From Capitella teleta (Eukaryota > Annelida > Polychaeta > Capitellidae), in contig KB312261.1 of assembly GCA_000328365.1 (NCBI GenBank), forward strand, positions 1 to 64,000: a stretch of 64,000 nucleotides of DNA, read 5' to 3'. The position numbers and the translations under genes are program-made. Positions 1 to 25,000 of the stretch are shown here, piece by piece (within the stretch, counting starts at the first letter, position 1; each line of letters begins with the position of its first letter). The notes beneath the pieces were generated by a model that was not told where the DNA came from, did no database searches, and worked only from the letters and a program-made list of their open reading frames with translations.

Positions 1-1933
1 ACGTGTTCATGCATAATTATATATAAGTTATTTAAGTTCTTTTTGTATTTACCATGTTTATCTCCAAAATGCACTTATTTATATGATATATGCCCGATTA
101 TCGATCACCGACTGGCAACTCCTATACCGTTACACCGTATACTATACCTTAACCTTATCTTACTCTTAGCATACCTTAGGATGATCCTGCGAGCAAGAAT
201 TCATGCTTCTATTCGCAGATCGACTTTCATTCGTCGCACATATTTTCCTGGGAAATTGGCGGCCAACATCGCTCGAGTGCATGACTGCCTCTCGACAAAA
301 GCGAGTTTTATCACATCATCAGATTCTCACAGTAACAGTTGAAAAATATGCTTATTATAAATTTATAATTTTATTTATTTATTTATTATAATAATTTATA
401 ATTAGACTTACTGCAACTCCGTTTTCACTTCAACACTCTTTGACTCAGCAAGATTTAAGAGTACATAATCTATTAGTTAATAAACCTCAGCGAGATGCCA
501 AGCCAAGGTGTACACGTTGTCTGATTCATCTGTGTTAGTAATCCATTAATTTAATCCAGTACACTGTCACGGTGATTATTGTAAATGCACCATCCTGTCA
601 ATGCGGAAAATTAGGGCTTCAAATATTATTGAAGCATTCCTTTCAACACAGTTCAACAGAATGACCTCATTTTGCAATTCGGTGCACGCACAAACTGTAC
701 ACAAATTAAATTCCAAAAAAGGCGCTCTGTCGAAGCCGAGTTCGAAAATCGCAGTCCTGTGAAAGCGTTTAGCGGACTTCATCATCTTTGGAATTAGAAT
801 CTTTCTTTAGCTTTTTCAATTTTCTCGACTCTTTGTCACTTCTTCTTCTTCTTCTTCTTCGTCTCCTCCTCAGAAATCTTTCGTTTCTTGAGATGTTCTT
901 GGATGTTAGCAGGGTACTCAGAGTTTTATAGTTGAGATTTGGGATGGACATGATGTTTCTTAGATTATTGGCTACTATTGAATGGCTATTGAACATGAGT
1001 GTGTAGCAAGTTGAATAGTGCTATTGTAACAGGAACTCAAAAACTTTGCAATCGTAGATGTACCTGGGTGAGTAAATTGGGTTTGTTTAACAATGGTGCA
1101 ATGAAAACAGCTAGTCCTTAAAGTCTTTACAATTGAAATCGTCGTTTTAAGGGCCTTAAGAAGTCCTGATTATTGCCCAAAACACTGTGGAGTCCTTATA
1201 AAGTCCTTAATTTCAGTGTGACTCCCTTTTTATACCCTGCGAGCAAGACAATACAGGAGATGCACTGATTAGCATATTCATGAGTAAATCATTAATTCTC
1301 TTGGTGGCTAAGCCCATGGTGTACTTTAATATACTCTGAGCGATGCTGCACGCAAGTTTTGTAAAGGGGTCGTGCCAAGCTGAAGTGAGTGTGAGAGGGG
1401 AAGAAGCTGACACCCCTCATGAGTGATAATGAGACTGGTCCTTTATTCAGCTTTTACTGCCAGCATGGATTTGCCTTCCAAGTGGGAATGATCGGGTGAC
1501 ACCATTAACACCTGCCACACGCGTACAGTTTGATTGTGAATGGTTTGAAATTTGAAAGCTCCTCGCCTCATTAGTTTTATTACTGATCAATTTGCAACCT
1601 CATTTTTAAATGCCTGATTTACTAATTGTCTCATTCATATTGATAAAACCACTAGAAATCAGTTTTCAGGTTATCAGATAGTCTAAAATATCTTCAAGTG
1701 AAATGTTTGGTTAAATTAATTTTTCCAAGGGGGTAGGAGTATGTGCAAAATTTGAGAGTTTTTGGTTCACCAGTTGTTGACTAGAGCAACCATGTGAGAC
1801 CAAGAAAATTAGATCCACTAAGAACTTTCCTTTATGCCCAATCACCTAAAATATGATAAGCCCTGTGAAAATAAAGTGCCGCAAAAAATACTTGTATCAG
1901 TCTCCACAGATTTAATGACCTCAGTTCCTCAGA
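1..1933. other. Non-coding stretch upstream of the GPALPP1-like gene
   Basis: No gene can be supported here. Short open frames on both strands have no recognisable domains. A (CTT)n run near 840-860 gives an Arg-rich or Lys-rich tail in two minus-strand frames. One frame reads as a Lys-rich C-terminus ending in a stop, but no upstream exon joins to it. Several AGTCCTT-type words recur between 1110 and 1215 without forming a clear repeat. The last part before 1934 is presumably the promoter and 5' UTR of the plus-strand gene. Confidence 0.5.
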
Positions 1934-3739
1934 ATGGGCGACAAGAAGAAGCGCAAGAGACGGCACTCGTCTTCCTCCAGCTCATCCTCTGATTCCGACT
2001 CTGATTCATCCAACTCAGATTCATCACAATCACACGGCAGTCAAGAAAAGCGAGAGAAGGAGGATCCCAAATCAAGATCAATCGGGCCACAAATACCGGA
2101 AGGAATCGATCTGGAAGATGACCCAAAAGACAGTTTCATTGGACCGGTTGTCCCAGGTGCTCTTAAGTCGAAATTACCCGGTTACAAATCTGGTAGCGAT
2201 GACGATGACTGCTTTGGACCGATGCCTTTTTCTGGAGACGCCGATGAATTAGAGGCGTCTGCAGCTGCTGATTTTGAGCGTAGAGCACAAAAAATGAAGA
2301 GCAAAATGCTTGGAGAGGTAAGCAACAAGAACCTTGTGTTTTCCTCTGTTTTACTCTTGTGTGGTTAGGATAAGCCAGAGGTGACCGACCGTGAAGCCTG
2401 GATGACACAGCTTCCCCCCGAAGTCACAAAAAACTTTGCCCTGGCACCGCGCCAATTCCGTAAGGGAGCAGGAGCACCGGCCGCTGGGGGCGACAGGTAA
2501 CGATTATTACGATTGAATCAGAATCAAAGAGAAAGTCAAACCGAAAGCTTTCTTGCTCATATTTTACTATGTTTGTGACAGCAGGAGATCACCAAATTTA
2601 CATGTGTGGAGTAAAGCTTGCTTAGGTGCATAATCTTCAAGGGTTCGGGTTATTTTTCATTAAAATTGTCGTGTGTGAAATTTCTGTTTTACTGTGTACA
2701 GTACCTGTATTTTTCAGGTCATGTTGGACTGATACCCCAGCTGACAAGGAACGCAAAGCAAAGGTTGGTATATCTATACTATACATATATCTATATCTAT
2801 ACTATATATACTAGTGTACTAGTGATGATGCTACTATCAAAATAAATAATCATAATTTATAAGCACTATTTAGTTATTGTTTGTGGATGTTACTCTATAA
2901 AAAAACATTATCACTACATCACCAATCAAATATTTAAAACAGAACCAAAAGCTTGAACTATGATCATCATATAAGGTTCTGGATTCACCTGCGTAATCAT
3001 TGGTGAGGTCGAAGCTTTGGCTTCGGACTAGTACGGATATTGGCTATTTGGATATTTTCTGAAGCTTTTGCTTCAAATGAAAAGTCTGCAACAAATTTGA
3101 TTATCAAGAGATATTTACTTTGCATTACATTCCTTGGGTCACTCAGTTTACTGCGTGCAGGCGAGGGCCAGGGTTATTTACTCATTATTTGTTGTAATTA
3201 TGCGCTTGAATGCATAACAATGGATGGATATCATACATGGATTTTGTTGAGTGTTTGTTGTTTTCAGGAAGCAGCCGATGGAACAGGACCTAAACCGATT
3301 CCTTCAGAACCAGACGCCATTCCATCTCTGAGAGACCAACGATTTGCCGAACAAATCGATAATTCCGTAAGCCATCGCTCTTGAGAAAATTCCTGTAGCT
3401 ACATTTGAGTGATTTTTTTTTCCTCTCCAGAAATCTGGCCGGGGTGAATCATTATTACAAATGCACAGAAAGAAAATCGAAAAAGCAAAGAAGAAAGCTG
3501 ATAAGAAAGCCAAGAAAAAGGAGAAGAAAGAAAAGAAGAAAAGGAAAAAAGAAAAGGAGAAGGAAAAGGAGAAAAAGAAGAAGAAAGCCAAGAAAACGGC
3601 TCCCGTCGAACGCAGACCTTTTGATCGCGATCAGGATTTGCAAGTGAACCGATTGGACGATGCGAGGCGCAAAGCTCTCCTCAAAAAGTCTTGTGAATTG
3701 GGGTTCAAGTTTGGGCAGGGATCGCAACAGTTCTTGTGA
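1934..3739 (+). CDS. GPALPP1: GPALPP motif-containing protein 1-like (DUF3752 family)
   Basis: Five exons join in phase: 1934-2317, 2369-2496, 2718-2763, 3268-3366 and 3431-3739, giving 321 residues. The N-terminus is a Lys/Arg then Ser/Asp-rich tract. It is followed by three degenerate family motifs (IGPQIP, IGPVVP, FGPMP) where vertebrates have GPALPP. The conserved C-terminal DUF3752 part is clear: REAWMTQLPPE, then WTDTPADKERKAK, RDQRFAEQ, ESLLQMHRKK, a long Lys/Glu helix, and PFDRDQDLQVNR near the end. These match the order in human GPALPP1 (KIAA1704). Vertebrate GPALPP1 is a poorly characterised nuclear protein; no reaction is known. The ATG at 1934 starts the basic tract typical of the family and follows a possible acceptor (CCTCAG). 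An AATAAA lies at 3792-3797. The unusual point is that no motif keeps the canonical GPALPP spelling. Confidence 0.9.
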
Positions 3740-3791
3740 TTTTTTCAGAGGGAATAATTTTGAATGTGTGCGAATGAAAGAGTTTGATAAA

Positions 3792-3797
3792 AATAAA
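3792..3797 (+). terminator. Poly(A) signal of the GPALPP1-like gene
   Basis: AATAAA lies about 55 nt after the stop codon of the plus-strand gene, at the usual spacing for a short 3' UTR. Confidence 0.7.
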
Positions 3798-6700
3798 CTA
3801 AGAAATTATTTGGTCAATGCTTTATTTCATTGACGCTCTCATTTTATGTAGGATTAAAGTCCTCCTCTTTTTTAAATTCAGTTTTGTTGATTTTTTGTTT
3901 TTGTCCAGGTCGCAATTACCCATGATTTGGTTATGGTCGTTATGATCTCTGTGGAAAGCACATAAAGGTGCGTTATGATATCACAATTCTCATGTTGATC
4001 GGCTGATTTAATCAAATCATTACGTACTCTGCGCGCGGAGAGACAGCGTATTACGGCTATCCGGCCCTGCCTGTGAACCTCCCAAATAGTTGCCCACAGC
4101 ACTTAGCCTCACAGAATAGATATTTGAGAATTCTATATGTTATTGTTATCTGTGCTTAGCCTTGCCAACTTGAGAGACCACAGACAGCTCAGCACTTGAT
4201 GCAACGAAGGTTGTTCGATAAGTCCGAGGCCCAATATACAAACTTAGCAAGCGTTGACAGAGGATGCTGAAATTTGACCTGAAAGTAGGGCATTTCTTCA
4301 ATAAATTATGTGGGACGAATATCGATTTTAATATGGTAATCCCAGATGCTTCGTACCATTTTATTAAAGGCGACATTGTAAAATGCGCTGCTTTTGACAG
4401 CTTAAAGCTTTTGGGGTTGTCTCGTGTTAGACATAATATTTTTCCCAGACATTGGTTGCTTTGTGTGTGGCTCAACGCTGAAAATGAAATAATTATAGCC
4501 ACACTGATTGTACATCTGACGTTGGAGAATGCATTGCTGGATCCAATCCTAACGAATCCTGTCGCTAAAACAGGGAGCTCAAATGAACGATCTCGGAGGA
4601 GTCTGCTTCAGACTGTACCCGGGTTGATGGTACCACTAATTGTAGAACATGTAGAAATTCGTTTTGTTGTTCCAAGATCGCTCCGGAATCTGCATGTCTC
4701 TGAAATAGAGTTTCAGGTTACTAAGTATAGTGACTCTTGCTGACTGTACACGAGTATTCATACATCCAATCACACAGAGAGCTCAGCTATGAAACGGCTG
4801 CAGGCACAGACTCAGTGACAGTGCTGGCGAGACCCCAACATGGGTACGTGTAGTAAGTTAGCAACTCGACCAGACGATGCTGTGAAAGCCTGAAGGCCAG
4901 TTTACAGCCTCACAATTTGCTTGGTTGGATTGACTGTTTGTCAATTGAGATGTTGCGCTGAAAAGGTTGATATTTCAGATGGCAGTAATTATACGCTGAC
5001 TGGAATAGGGCGCGTGGAAAAAGAAAAGAAAAAGAAAAAAAGGATCTGCTTGATTTCTGAGGCTTTTTAAACGATTTAAAAATGGTTAAGACGGTTTTCC
5101 AAACTGCCAGGGTGAATTTTAATCCGCAAATACGTGTAGTGAAGATACCTTGTGAAATAGGCCTATACACTTCTTGAGGTATTTCCGTACCGACCACAGG
5201 GGTCTTCGTTTGCCATTTTGCCAAATGACATCCTTTCAAAGTGTTCATTATGTTGTGAAATACTTGTAAGTGAAATCGGAGAGGTTTGCTTTGAAAACGC
5301 GATACTTAGTATTACTCAGTATTCCCTGCATGCATTCAGCATGGGTTAGCCACCGCGTATAATTATGCCGACACATGCATGCTGTATGAAGCATGCGTAT
5401 GAATTATTTCGTGACTGGAAACAAAATACAATTAAGAGTTAAATTTGTATCCAGGCATTGACCCGAGGACACGTTGTTTCGAGTGGTTTGACCTCCGCTT
5501 GCACGCGTACGGGGTCAAATGCATCAACCAATTGAAAGAGTATGATGGATACATTGATGCTCGAAACAGAGGGGAGGGGGTGTGTGTGCGCAGGTAGCTG
5601 TACAGGTTGAAGCAGACGACATAATTCCGTATGCTACCTGGATCTGGTGGTATGTACACTGCGCTTTAACATTCTCACACAAAACGCATACATTTCAGAC
5701 TTTGTTTAAGCAACCTTAGCGGAGTGAAATTTCGACCCACAAAGCGACAAACTAATATTATTCTCTTCTACAAATACAAATACCATTTAAAAGGATGTTG
5801 TTTCTGAAGCATTGAACCTTAAATTGGCTGTGAGGCCTTTATCCTCCCACTGCCCCCTGGGGGCGAACTCAGGAATACTTGAAAAAAACTCGTTTTCCTT
5901 TCTACCAATAAGGAGCCCCCTGCCCCTCCTCTTCCCCGGGGGCATACGAGGGAAATGTTTCCAACTCATTCATCAATTAAACGATTTTGAAAATCGATTT
6001 ACGACTTAGCGCTGTGTGACATGATGGGAGAGAAGATTGGATGTGATTCGCAATGCCTTTTACCATGTCCTACTAAAACAGTGGCGTTCATATGCTATGA
6101 ATATTAATGCACTTCTAGTATAGGCCAGTCTCGACCAAAGGTAATTAGCTACCATGTCCTCAATTATACAAGATAAGATCGTATCTCATCTGACGAAGGC
6201 ACGCGATCAATTGAATGTGTTGAGTGACCATCTGGATACACCTGGACAACATTTTTAGCACTTCCTAACATTGACTTTAGACACCCTGGATGAAAGCGTG
6301 GCCACCACGCATCAAAGAAAATTATATTAATCGAAAGAGGAAGTTTGAGTTTAATATCTGCAGTGGAATATCTGTGGAATATCTATCTCGCGTATTTGTG
6401 GCAGGATTTCATTCGCTCAACTTCTGCATACTTCAACCGACAATGACGAATTCTCCACACTCATGCAGAAGTATTCAAGAATTTCAAGGCACTCGTTCAA
6501 AACAGAAGACAGAAGAAGGAAACGTCGTAAATTCAGAATTTATAAGCACCATTCTTACTCCCATTTGATGACAGGATTTGCGGGAGCGACTCATGCAGCT
6601 GCGAGAAAAATAAAGTGTTTTTTTGGGGAGGAGCACTGCCGCCATTTTTTTGATGGCACGCGGTGACGACGGCACGAGCGACGGTCGAGAGAGAAACAAA

Positions 6701-7702
6701 TTGAGGAGTTGAACAGCAGCTGCATGTCGTCTAAGATCTCACCAAGACATTAAAAGATTTAAAACTGCTCTCTAACGACCTTGTAAATTAGGGATCTACA
6801 CAATTGTGTTAGCGCTAACATATTTATGTCATAATATCTCTCGCTAATTCAACTGAGTTATGTAATAGGGATCAAGGATATATAGGATATATATATAAAG
6901 ATACTAATGATATTACACGGGCCTGCTTTGGGATTAATTTTCCGCCGCAGTTAATATCCTTATGTATCAGATTAAATATGCAAATTTATGTATCAGATTA
7001 AATATGCAAATTTTCGCCTTCAGAAAACGACCGAGGAGCTTAATTTGCCAGGAATTCCGAGTTTCTTTGTTGCGTCATAATTGAATCTGGTGACATAATA
7101 TTCGATTAAACGCCAGTCAAGTGATCCAGCTACTATCGTATATTCAATCTATGGCGAAGTGACGCGATCTTATTTGGTAGCCATTATTGTTTCAGCGCCG
7201 TCGAAAGAGCAACGGTCCGAAACACACCTGTATAGAGCCCTCGACGGCAAATCAAATTACTGCGTATAATTAATTCACAGGTGGTGTTAGGTCATCTTGA
7301 CCCCGTTCGGCGGTGAGGGGAGTGTAGGACCTACTGTGCGGCTGAGACTTTATTTGTGGCGGACCCAAGATAAAGGATTATAAAGAGGCTGCAATGGAAT
7401 GCGCGCAGCATAGTTGAGAGGACTCAGTTAGCCAGAAGTTTGCAGCGATAAAAAGTGTCGCTCACTTCGAAGTGGGTCACAACCGATCGCTGAGATTCGA
7501 GAGAGGTGGAGAGTAGTGTGGGCTGATTTATCTCTATATGCGTGTAATATCACATAAGCAAGAGTGTCAACTCGGCCATAAGCACGCATCGTGCATGAGA
7601 GAATGTGCTTCATTGGCTGACTGAAAAGGATTTCGATTCATTTAGCGGACGGTCATAAAAGCTAGCTGGCACTTCCGGATGAGTCATTGAGATTAACCCG
7701 TC
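3798..7702. other. Intergenic region between GPALPP1-like and MLCK genes
   Basis: No gene is supported over about 3.9 kb. The longest open frame (4264-4743, plus strand) and its minus-strand partner show no recognisable domain. A stretch near 4207-4240 (GTTGTTCGATAAGTCCGAGG) resembles the end of a mariner-type transposon, but no opposite end was found. A 26-bp tandem duplication is listed separately. The last few hundred bases should contain the promoter and 5' UTR of the kinase gene; no clear TATA box was seen. Confidence 0.45.
6961..7012 (+). repeat. 26-bp tandem duplication carrying two octamer motifs
   Basis: A 26-bp unit beginning TATGTATCAGATTAAA is present twice head to tail (6961-6986 and 6987-7012). 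Each unit contains a perfect ATGCAAAT octamer (6978-6985 and 7004-7011), the consensus for POU-domain factors. It lies about 0.7 kb upstream of the kinase start codon. A regulatory role is only an inference. Confidence 0.75.
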
Positions 7703-19683
<11,981 letters not shown>

Positions 19684-22096
19684 TTCCTTTTTCATTGCAT
19701 GTTGCCAGCCGAGCTTCCACTTATATTTAATCACATTTTTTTTGGTACGATTGTATAGCTCTCAATATAATTATCCCTCCTTTGAAATAATTATTTTAGA
19801 ATTATTACTTTTTGACTTGCTCACTAGGCATTAGAATGTTTTCAATGTGGAGTCAATCGTGATCATGCATGATATCATTATTTTTTCTTTCGGTTCTATT
19901 TTATGCTTTTGTGTATGAAAGTAAAATTAGTTTGCAATTATTATTTGTTCTTTTGGTATGTTGCCTGTATGTGCAGATTGCAGAATGTCCTAAGTCTTGT
20001 CGCAAAAGCTCAGTACAGATTTCTTGTCTTCATACCTCTGATAATGGTTCCAAATGGACTCAAATGATGCTTGTAGCTGCACGGAGGATATGCCAATTAA
20101 AATTACTAACAGGCAAAGTATCTGAATGTTCTTTTGGAACGGTCCATATATCTAGACCCCAAGACCGATTCGTGGTCCTCAAGTACGTAGCCAATGAAGC
20201 TGGATTGGTCGAATATTCGTACTCAGCGATCTGGCCGCAACCTGTGCTCAGTCTGTTGGCCAATAAGCGGCCAGCATAAGTACACACGTAGCTAATTGAA
20301 TCACCTGCTCAATGTAAATGTGCTCATTCGTCACTCAGATAGGACTCTGAGAGACGCACGCTCAGTGCTCGATCCATTGACACTCCGCTTTAGGTTGGAT
20401 ATAAACCTAGGGTTTTTATGTTATCTTTGGAGGGGCTGGATTGTGACTCAAAGATATTTTCATTAGCCGAAGAGCATTTTGAACCGCACAAGTTATTTAA
20501 TTATATTACTAATTATAACACGCAGGATCTTTTATCTAGGCCTACTACTCGATCAACCAAACGAGTTTTGACTATAAGCACACAGTCAAGCATATTGTGT
20601 ATACAGTTAAGATTAACTCCACAATATTATAAACCCAAGGCAGAAATCATTGGTTCAATAACTGAGAACTGCCTCCACTGACACAACCGCCGAGTGCTCT
20701 GAATCCTCTGAGTGAGGCTGACGTTATGATTCGAGTTTCAAATGAGCATAAATTGCAAATTAAAACATACCCTGGTATCCTGGTTTACGAATGATCACGA
20801 TACCGTATCTACGATGTGAGACGCGACAACAACTTACCTCTGATTAAGCGTAGTTGTTATTGGCATAGGAAAAGCGCATGAGATTGGCGAAGTGTTTCAG
20901 AGCGAGCTCAGCTAATTTCGGATTCAATCCAAGCAGTTTGCGTGCGGTCGATGTGCCAACACTCCTATGACAGGCAACATTATAATTTTAACTGATACTA
21001 CACGTAATCGATTTTTGTCGAGATTCCGAAATGTACATTTTTCTCCGGTTAAAAAGTAGATATTCTAAAACAATGTGAAAATTTGCCGGCCGACTGGTTA
21101 GAGTAAAATTAGCCATGCAACATATCGTTGGAAAGGTCTTTTGGGCTGGACCCCTCAGAGATTCAGGGGTGCATGCAGGGTATATCTATATTCATCCAGG
21201 AAAGTCCAAGTATGACTGGTTCACGAATGGATCCTTAAGAGCTTAACAAGAGAGCGCTGCACGAAATAAAAGTCTTGCGAATGCACCATATATTCGAGAG
21301 GACGTTTGTGATAAGCATGGTTAAACTACGGTGTATATGGTATGAGCCGTTTGATTATTCTATATAGTACGCGTACTCTAAACCACAACAAAGACATATA
21401 TTTGTTCCGACTCCAATCGTCTCATTTCGCATAACTGCATGAACACCAAAGACATTGCGTCATACTTTGCTGAGTTTGACGAACGGCTTCAGGACGCCGT
21501 GTTATGCGTGATTAAGGAAAGGCAATCAATCTTGCCAGGTATTCAGATTGCGGTTACAATTAAAGGCTCTTTTATGCTGCACTCCAATTTCCAGTTGATA
21601 TCTATAATATGGTCTGCATTACAAATGGCTCGAGAGGTACATGTCATAGGCCCTAGCTAAGAGTGTGAGGAATTTCTCAATTACAGCGTGCATCCTTGCC
21701 ACGGGAACCACTGCTATAAAATACCACAACACCAGCACTGATCTCACTTAATTTACAGCGCAAACAAAATATCAACATACTTCCTGAAATGAAACTCGGT
21801 TGCGCCGTCAATTTCTTATGGCTAAGCGCAATGACTACCACGCTGGTATGGACCACAAAATACCATGCGTAGATTAGCATAAATACAATACAGTTATTAT
21901 AAAGCATGCATGCAACGGCATTCTGAGTCGCCCTGAGGAAATGCAAATGGCGTAATTCCCATACAATCAGTCATAATTCTCACATCAGCACATGGTGGCG
22001 CCCCCTTACCCCGTTCGCATTGATCGACCACCAGCGCACGCACTCAGATCCACGCCACATTTCACATCTCGCTCAATCGTGACCGAAGTTGTAAGG
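19684..22096. other. Intergenic region after the MLCK gene
   Basis: No gene is supported. Open frames at 19869-20279 and 21439-21660 have no recognisable domain, codon pattern or splice partner. No canonical AATAAA was seen close to the kinase stop codon, so its 3' end is not located. Confidence 0.45.
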
Positions 22097-25000
22097 ATGG
22101 CAGAAGGACGCGACATGTACATGGAATTCTTCCGTCAGGCTGACACGGACGGAAATGAATTCCTCGACATCGACGAACTGGTGGCGATGATGAGGAGGAA
22201 AGGTTACAAGGGGTCAGACGCGGAGATCAAGGTATGTGTTGCGTAATCTCATTATACGGCCGAGATTAGAATGTTAACAATCCGAGATATTAATTGTGAA
22301 ATGTAGCGTTGGGCTTCGTTTTCATTTTAGGGAGTATAAATCGATTTTGAATGTTGAATATAATGCAAATTTCAAGAATAAGCATTCTAGTGAGCACTTG
22401 ATATTATTGGCTTTTGTATGCGCGCATAGGTGTTCTCGTCGCTGCAATCGCGACATACATTTTGATGAAGCCAAGGAAATTATTTCATTTATGCAATATG
22501 CCGCACTGAGCGTAGACTATGGTTATCGATTTTAAACCCTACTTGTTCAGTCATTTTTTCTCCTTTCTTTTTTTTTTTTAATCGATCACATGCGATATAT
22601 CGGCTGAGATATATCTCAGCCGATATGGCAGCGTGGTGAGTCACATTATTCATGAAGCAATTAAAATTCACATATTCATAAATTATAATTTTACAAGGAA
22701 ATTTACTTTACAGATATCGCAATAATAGAAGGTAATAAAATGAAAAGAAATTAAATAAAATGAATATTAACTAAAATTTTAATTATTGTCTTTTATTGGG
22801 CTTCATAGCTAGATAGAGATAGACGATAGATAACATTCATATCTGCTAACATTCATAACTCATATCAAACAGAATACACACAAAGAAAGATGTAAAAAAT
22901 ATGCAAAAATTAGGGAAGAAACCCCCCCCCCAAAAAAAAAAGAAGATAAAAGGGGACATTGTAGTCAATGGGTCGAAACGTCAAAACAAAAAACGTTGAT
23001 ATCAAGGCAGAAATTCACGAATTTAGTGAAATGAATGAAGCGAAATTAATGAATATAATAAATCCAGGCACCCTGATCATATATTCATCGTGGGACTTTG
23101 TAAATCCTAACATGGTCCGAAAAATGTGACTGACCGCACATCACTGCTGGCAGTAACCGAGATGACCAAGATGACATTAATATTTTAACTGAGGCTTTTT
23201 TCGATTTGATGCATGCAACCGAAATTTAACTTTTCAGTAATTAATAAAATTCCAGCTGAACCCAATGCTGTGTATTTGCAGGACATGTTCCGCCGGATGG
23301 ACACCTCTGGAGACAACCGCGTCTCTCTGGATGAATATCTCTATGCAATGGGAGCCCTTCCCCCTCAGGCTCACAAGTAAGTTCTGCATTACAGATAAGA
23401 CAACACAACAAACATAAAACTACATGTTCAGCACGGCTGTGGCTGCAACCTTGCTGCGTCAAAAAGGCGGTTGTTATCGGTGATATGATGTTCAATATGA
23501 TGCGCCCATTGATTTGTGATGAGATTATCTCAGTAATCACTGGACCGGCACAAAGGAACACAGAGTTGCCCTCTGGTATGACATGACGTTTATCGAATGC
23601 AATTACCAACTTATCCCCAGATAACGCTCGACCTTCGATATATACGATGTCAGTTGTTGGAGCTTTAATCTGCAGAGACCATATTTCCTAAACACCAGAT
23701 GGGGCCCTGGGGTTCAATAATTTGCACCACTCCTCTTGGGGCATGAGTCTCGTACTCAGCATTAAGTTGTATATTTATACGACCCTCGTAATACTCACGC
23801 AAATATCCGTTGCTGGAATTGGGAGAAAGGCTGCGAAAGCATATTCTATAATTACGAGGGTACACGTCGAAATGGTAGCACCCAGCGAAAGCATTATGCA
23901 ATGGTACTGTTATAAATATAATAATATCCTTGCAGTTGGTTGCAGTCTTATTAAATCATAATGACTTAATTATTGGGTAAGATGGAGACGAGTATAAGAC
24001 CTGATAGAGAGATGAGGGATGCATGGACCAGCAATTAAAGCAACTATCGCATAACCCATCTGTCTAGCTATAACAATATTTTGGGTGGGGTCGAAGAAAG
24101 CTCTGTTGATACAAGACAATAAACGATGAAGGGGTGCACGACTTTTATAGCCGCATGCTGCTGCCCTACATAAATAACCAAAGCTTGTTTTATTAAGAAC
24201 TATACTATTAATGTAGTACATTTTAAAATATTGCTAGTGATTCAGATATTTGATTGCGGAAGTTGAAGGTTATCGGGCGATGCATTCACGTCGGTCCGGG
24301 TGGAGCCGGAACTGCAGAAACGGGATGTTTTCATATTGGCAAACAAAGCACTCATGGCCATTCGTGTTTATACTGAACATGGTTGGAACCAACACACAAT
24401 ATTCTGGTTTATATTGAGCTTCATGGCCGCACTGACACATTCGGAGAACGTCAAGGTCTTGGAACATAATTTGGAGCGTAGGATTGGTCGGCGTGGAGCT
24501 GCAAAGAACTAACATGTATAGGAAATCTAGCGAATGCGAGTAATTCATGGTATTGTGAGCATTTAAGATCGAAGGAAAAGTCCAAAGCCAGGGTACACGA
24601 TACGATGGTCTGTGTCAGCGTTTTGAAGGAAATCTGTGTCATTCCTCCTTTCAACATGTCAACCCACCACCGTGGACAAATATAACTGATTGCTAACGCA
24701 GAAATAACAATGAACTAATAATTAAGTAAGTTTTAATCCGAAAACAAAATATAGATTTAACAAAGTTTAATCCTCAATAGGGACTTGCAGTGTCATTGGG
24801 TTGCTCGTCTGCCATTCCAGGAACATCGACAGTCGGTTCCTGCAAGTTCAGCATTCGATTCTGCATAATAACAAAAAATGTAATTATTATGCAAATAGTG
24901 CACACAACCCTAATACGCACCTCCGCGGTGTACTTGTAATACCAAATTTCAAAACCTGCCGCGAACAAGGATGTCAACAAGCCGACGACAAGAAACACAA

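Noticed and set aside
845-930. Lys-rich minus-strand C-terminus (reads NIQEHLKKRKISEEE then poly-Lys and stop)
   Set aside because: It looks like the end of a nucleolar-type protein, but no upstream exon or start could be joined in the kilobase available, and the Lys run is just a CTT microsatellite.
3304-3727. Phe/Leu-rich minus-strand frames
   Set aside because: They are antisense shadows of the Lys-rich helix in the GPALPP1-like last exon.
4207-4743. Mariner-like end (GTTGTTCGATAAGTCCGAGG) followed by a 159-codon open frame
   Set aside because: No matching opposite inverted repeat and no transposase motifs in the frame; the resemblance is short.
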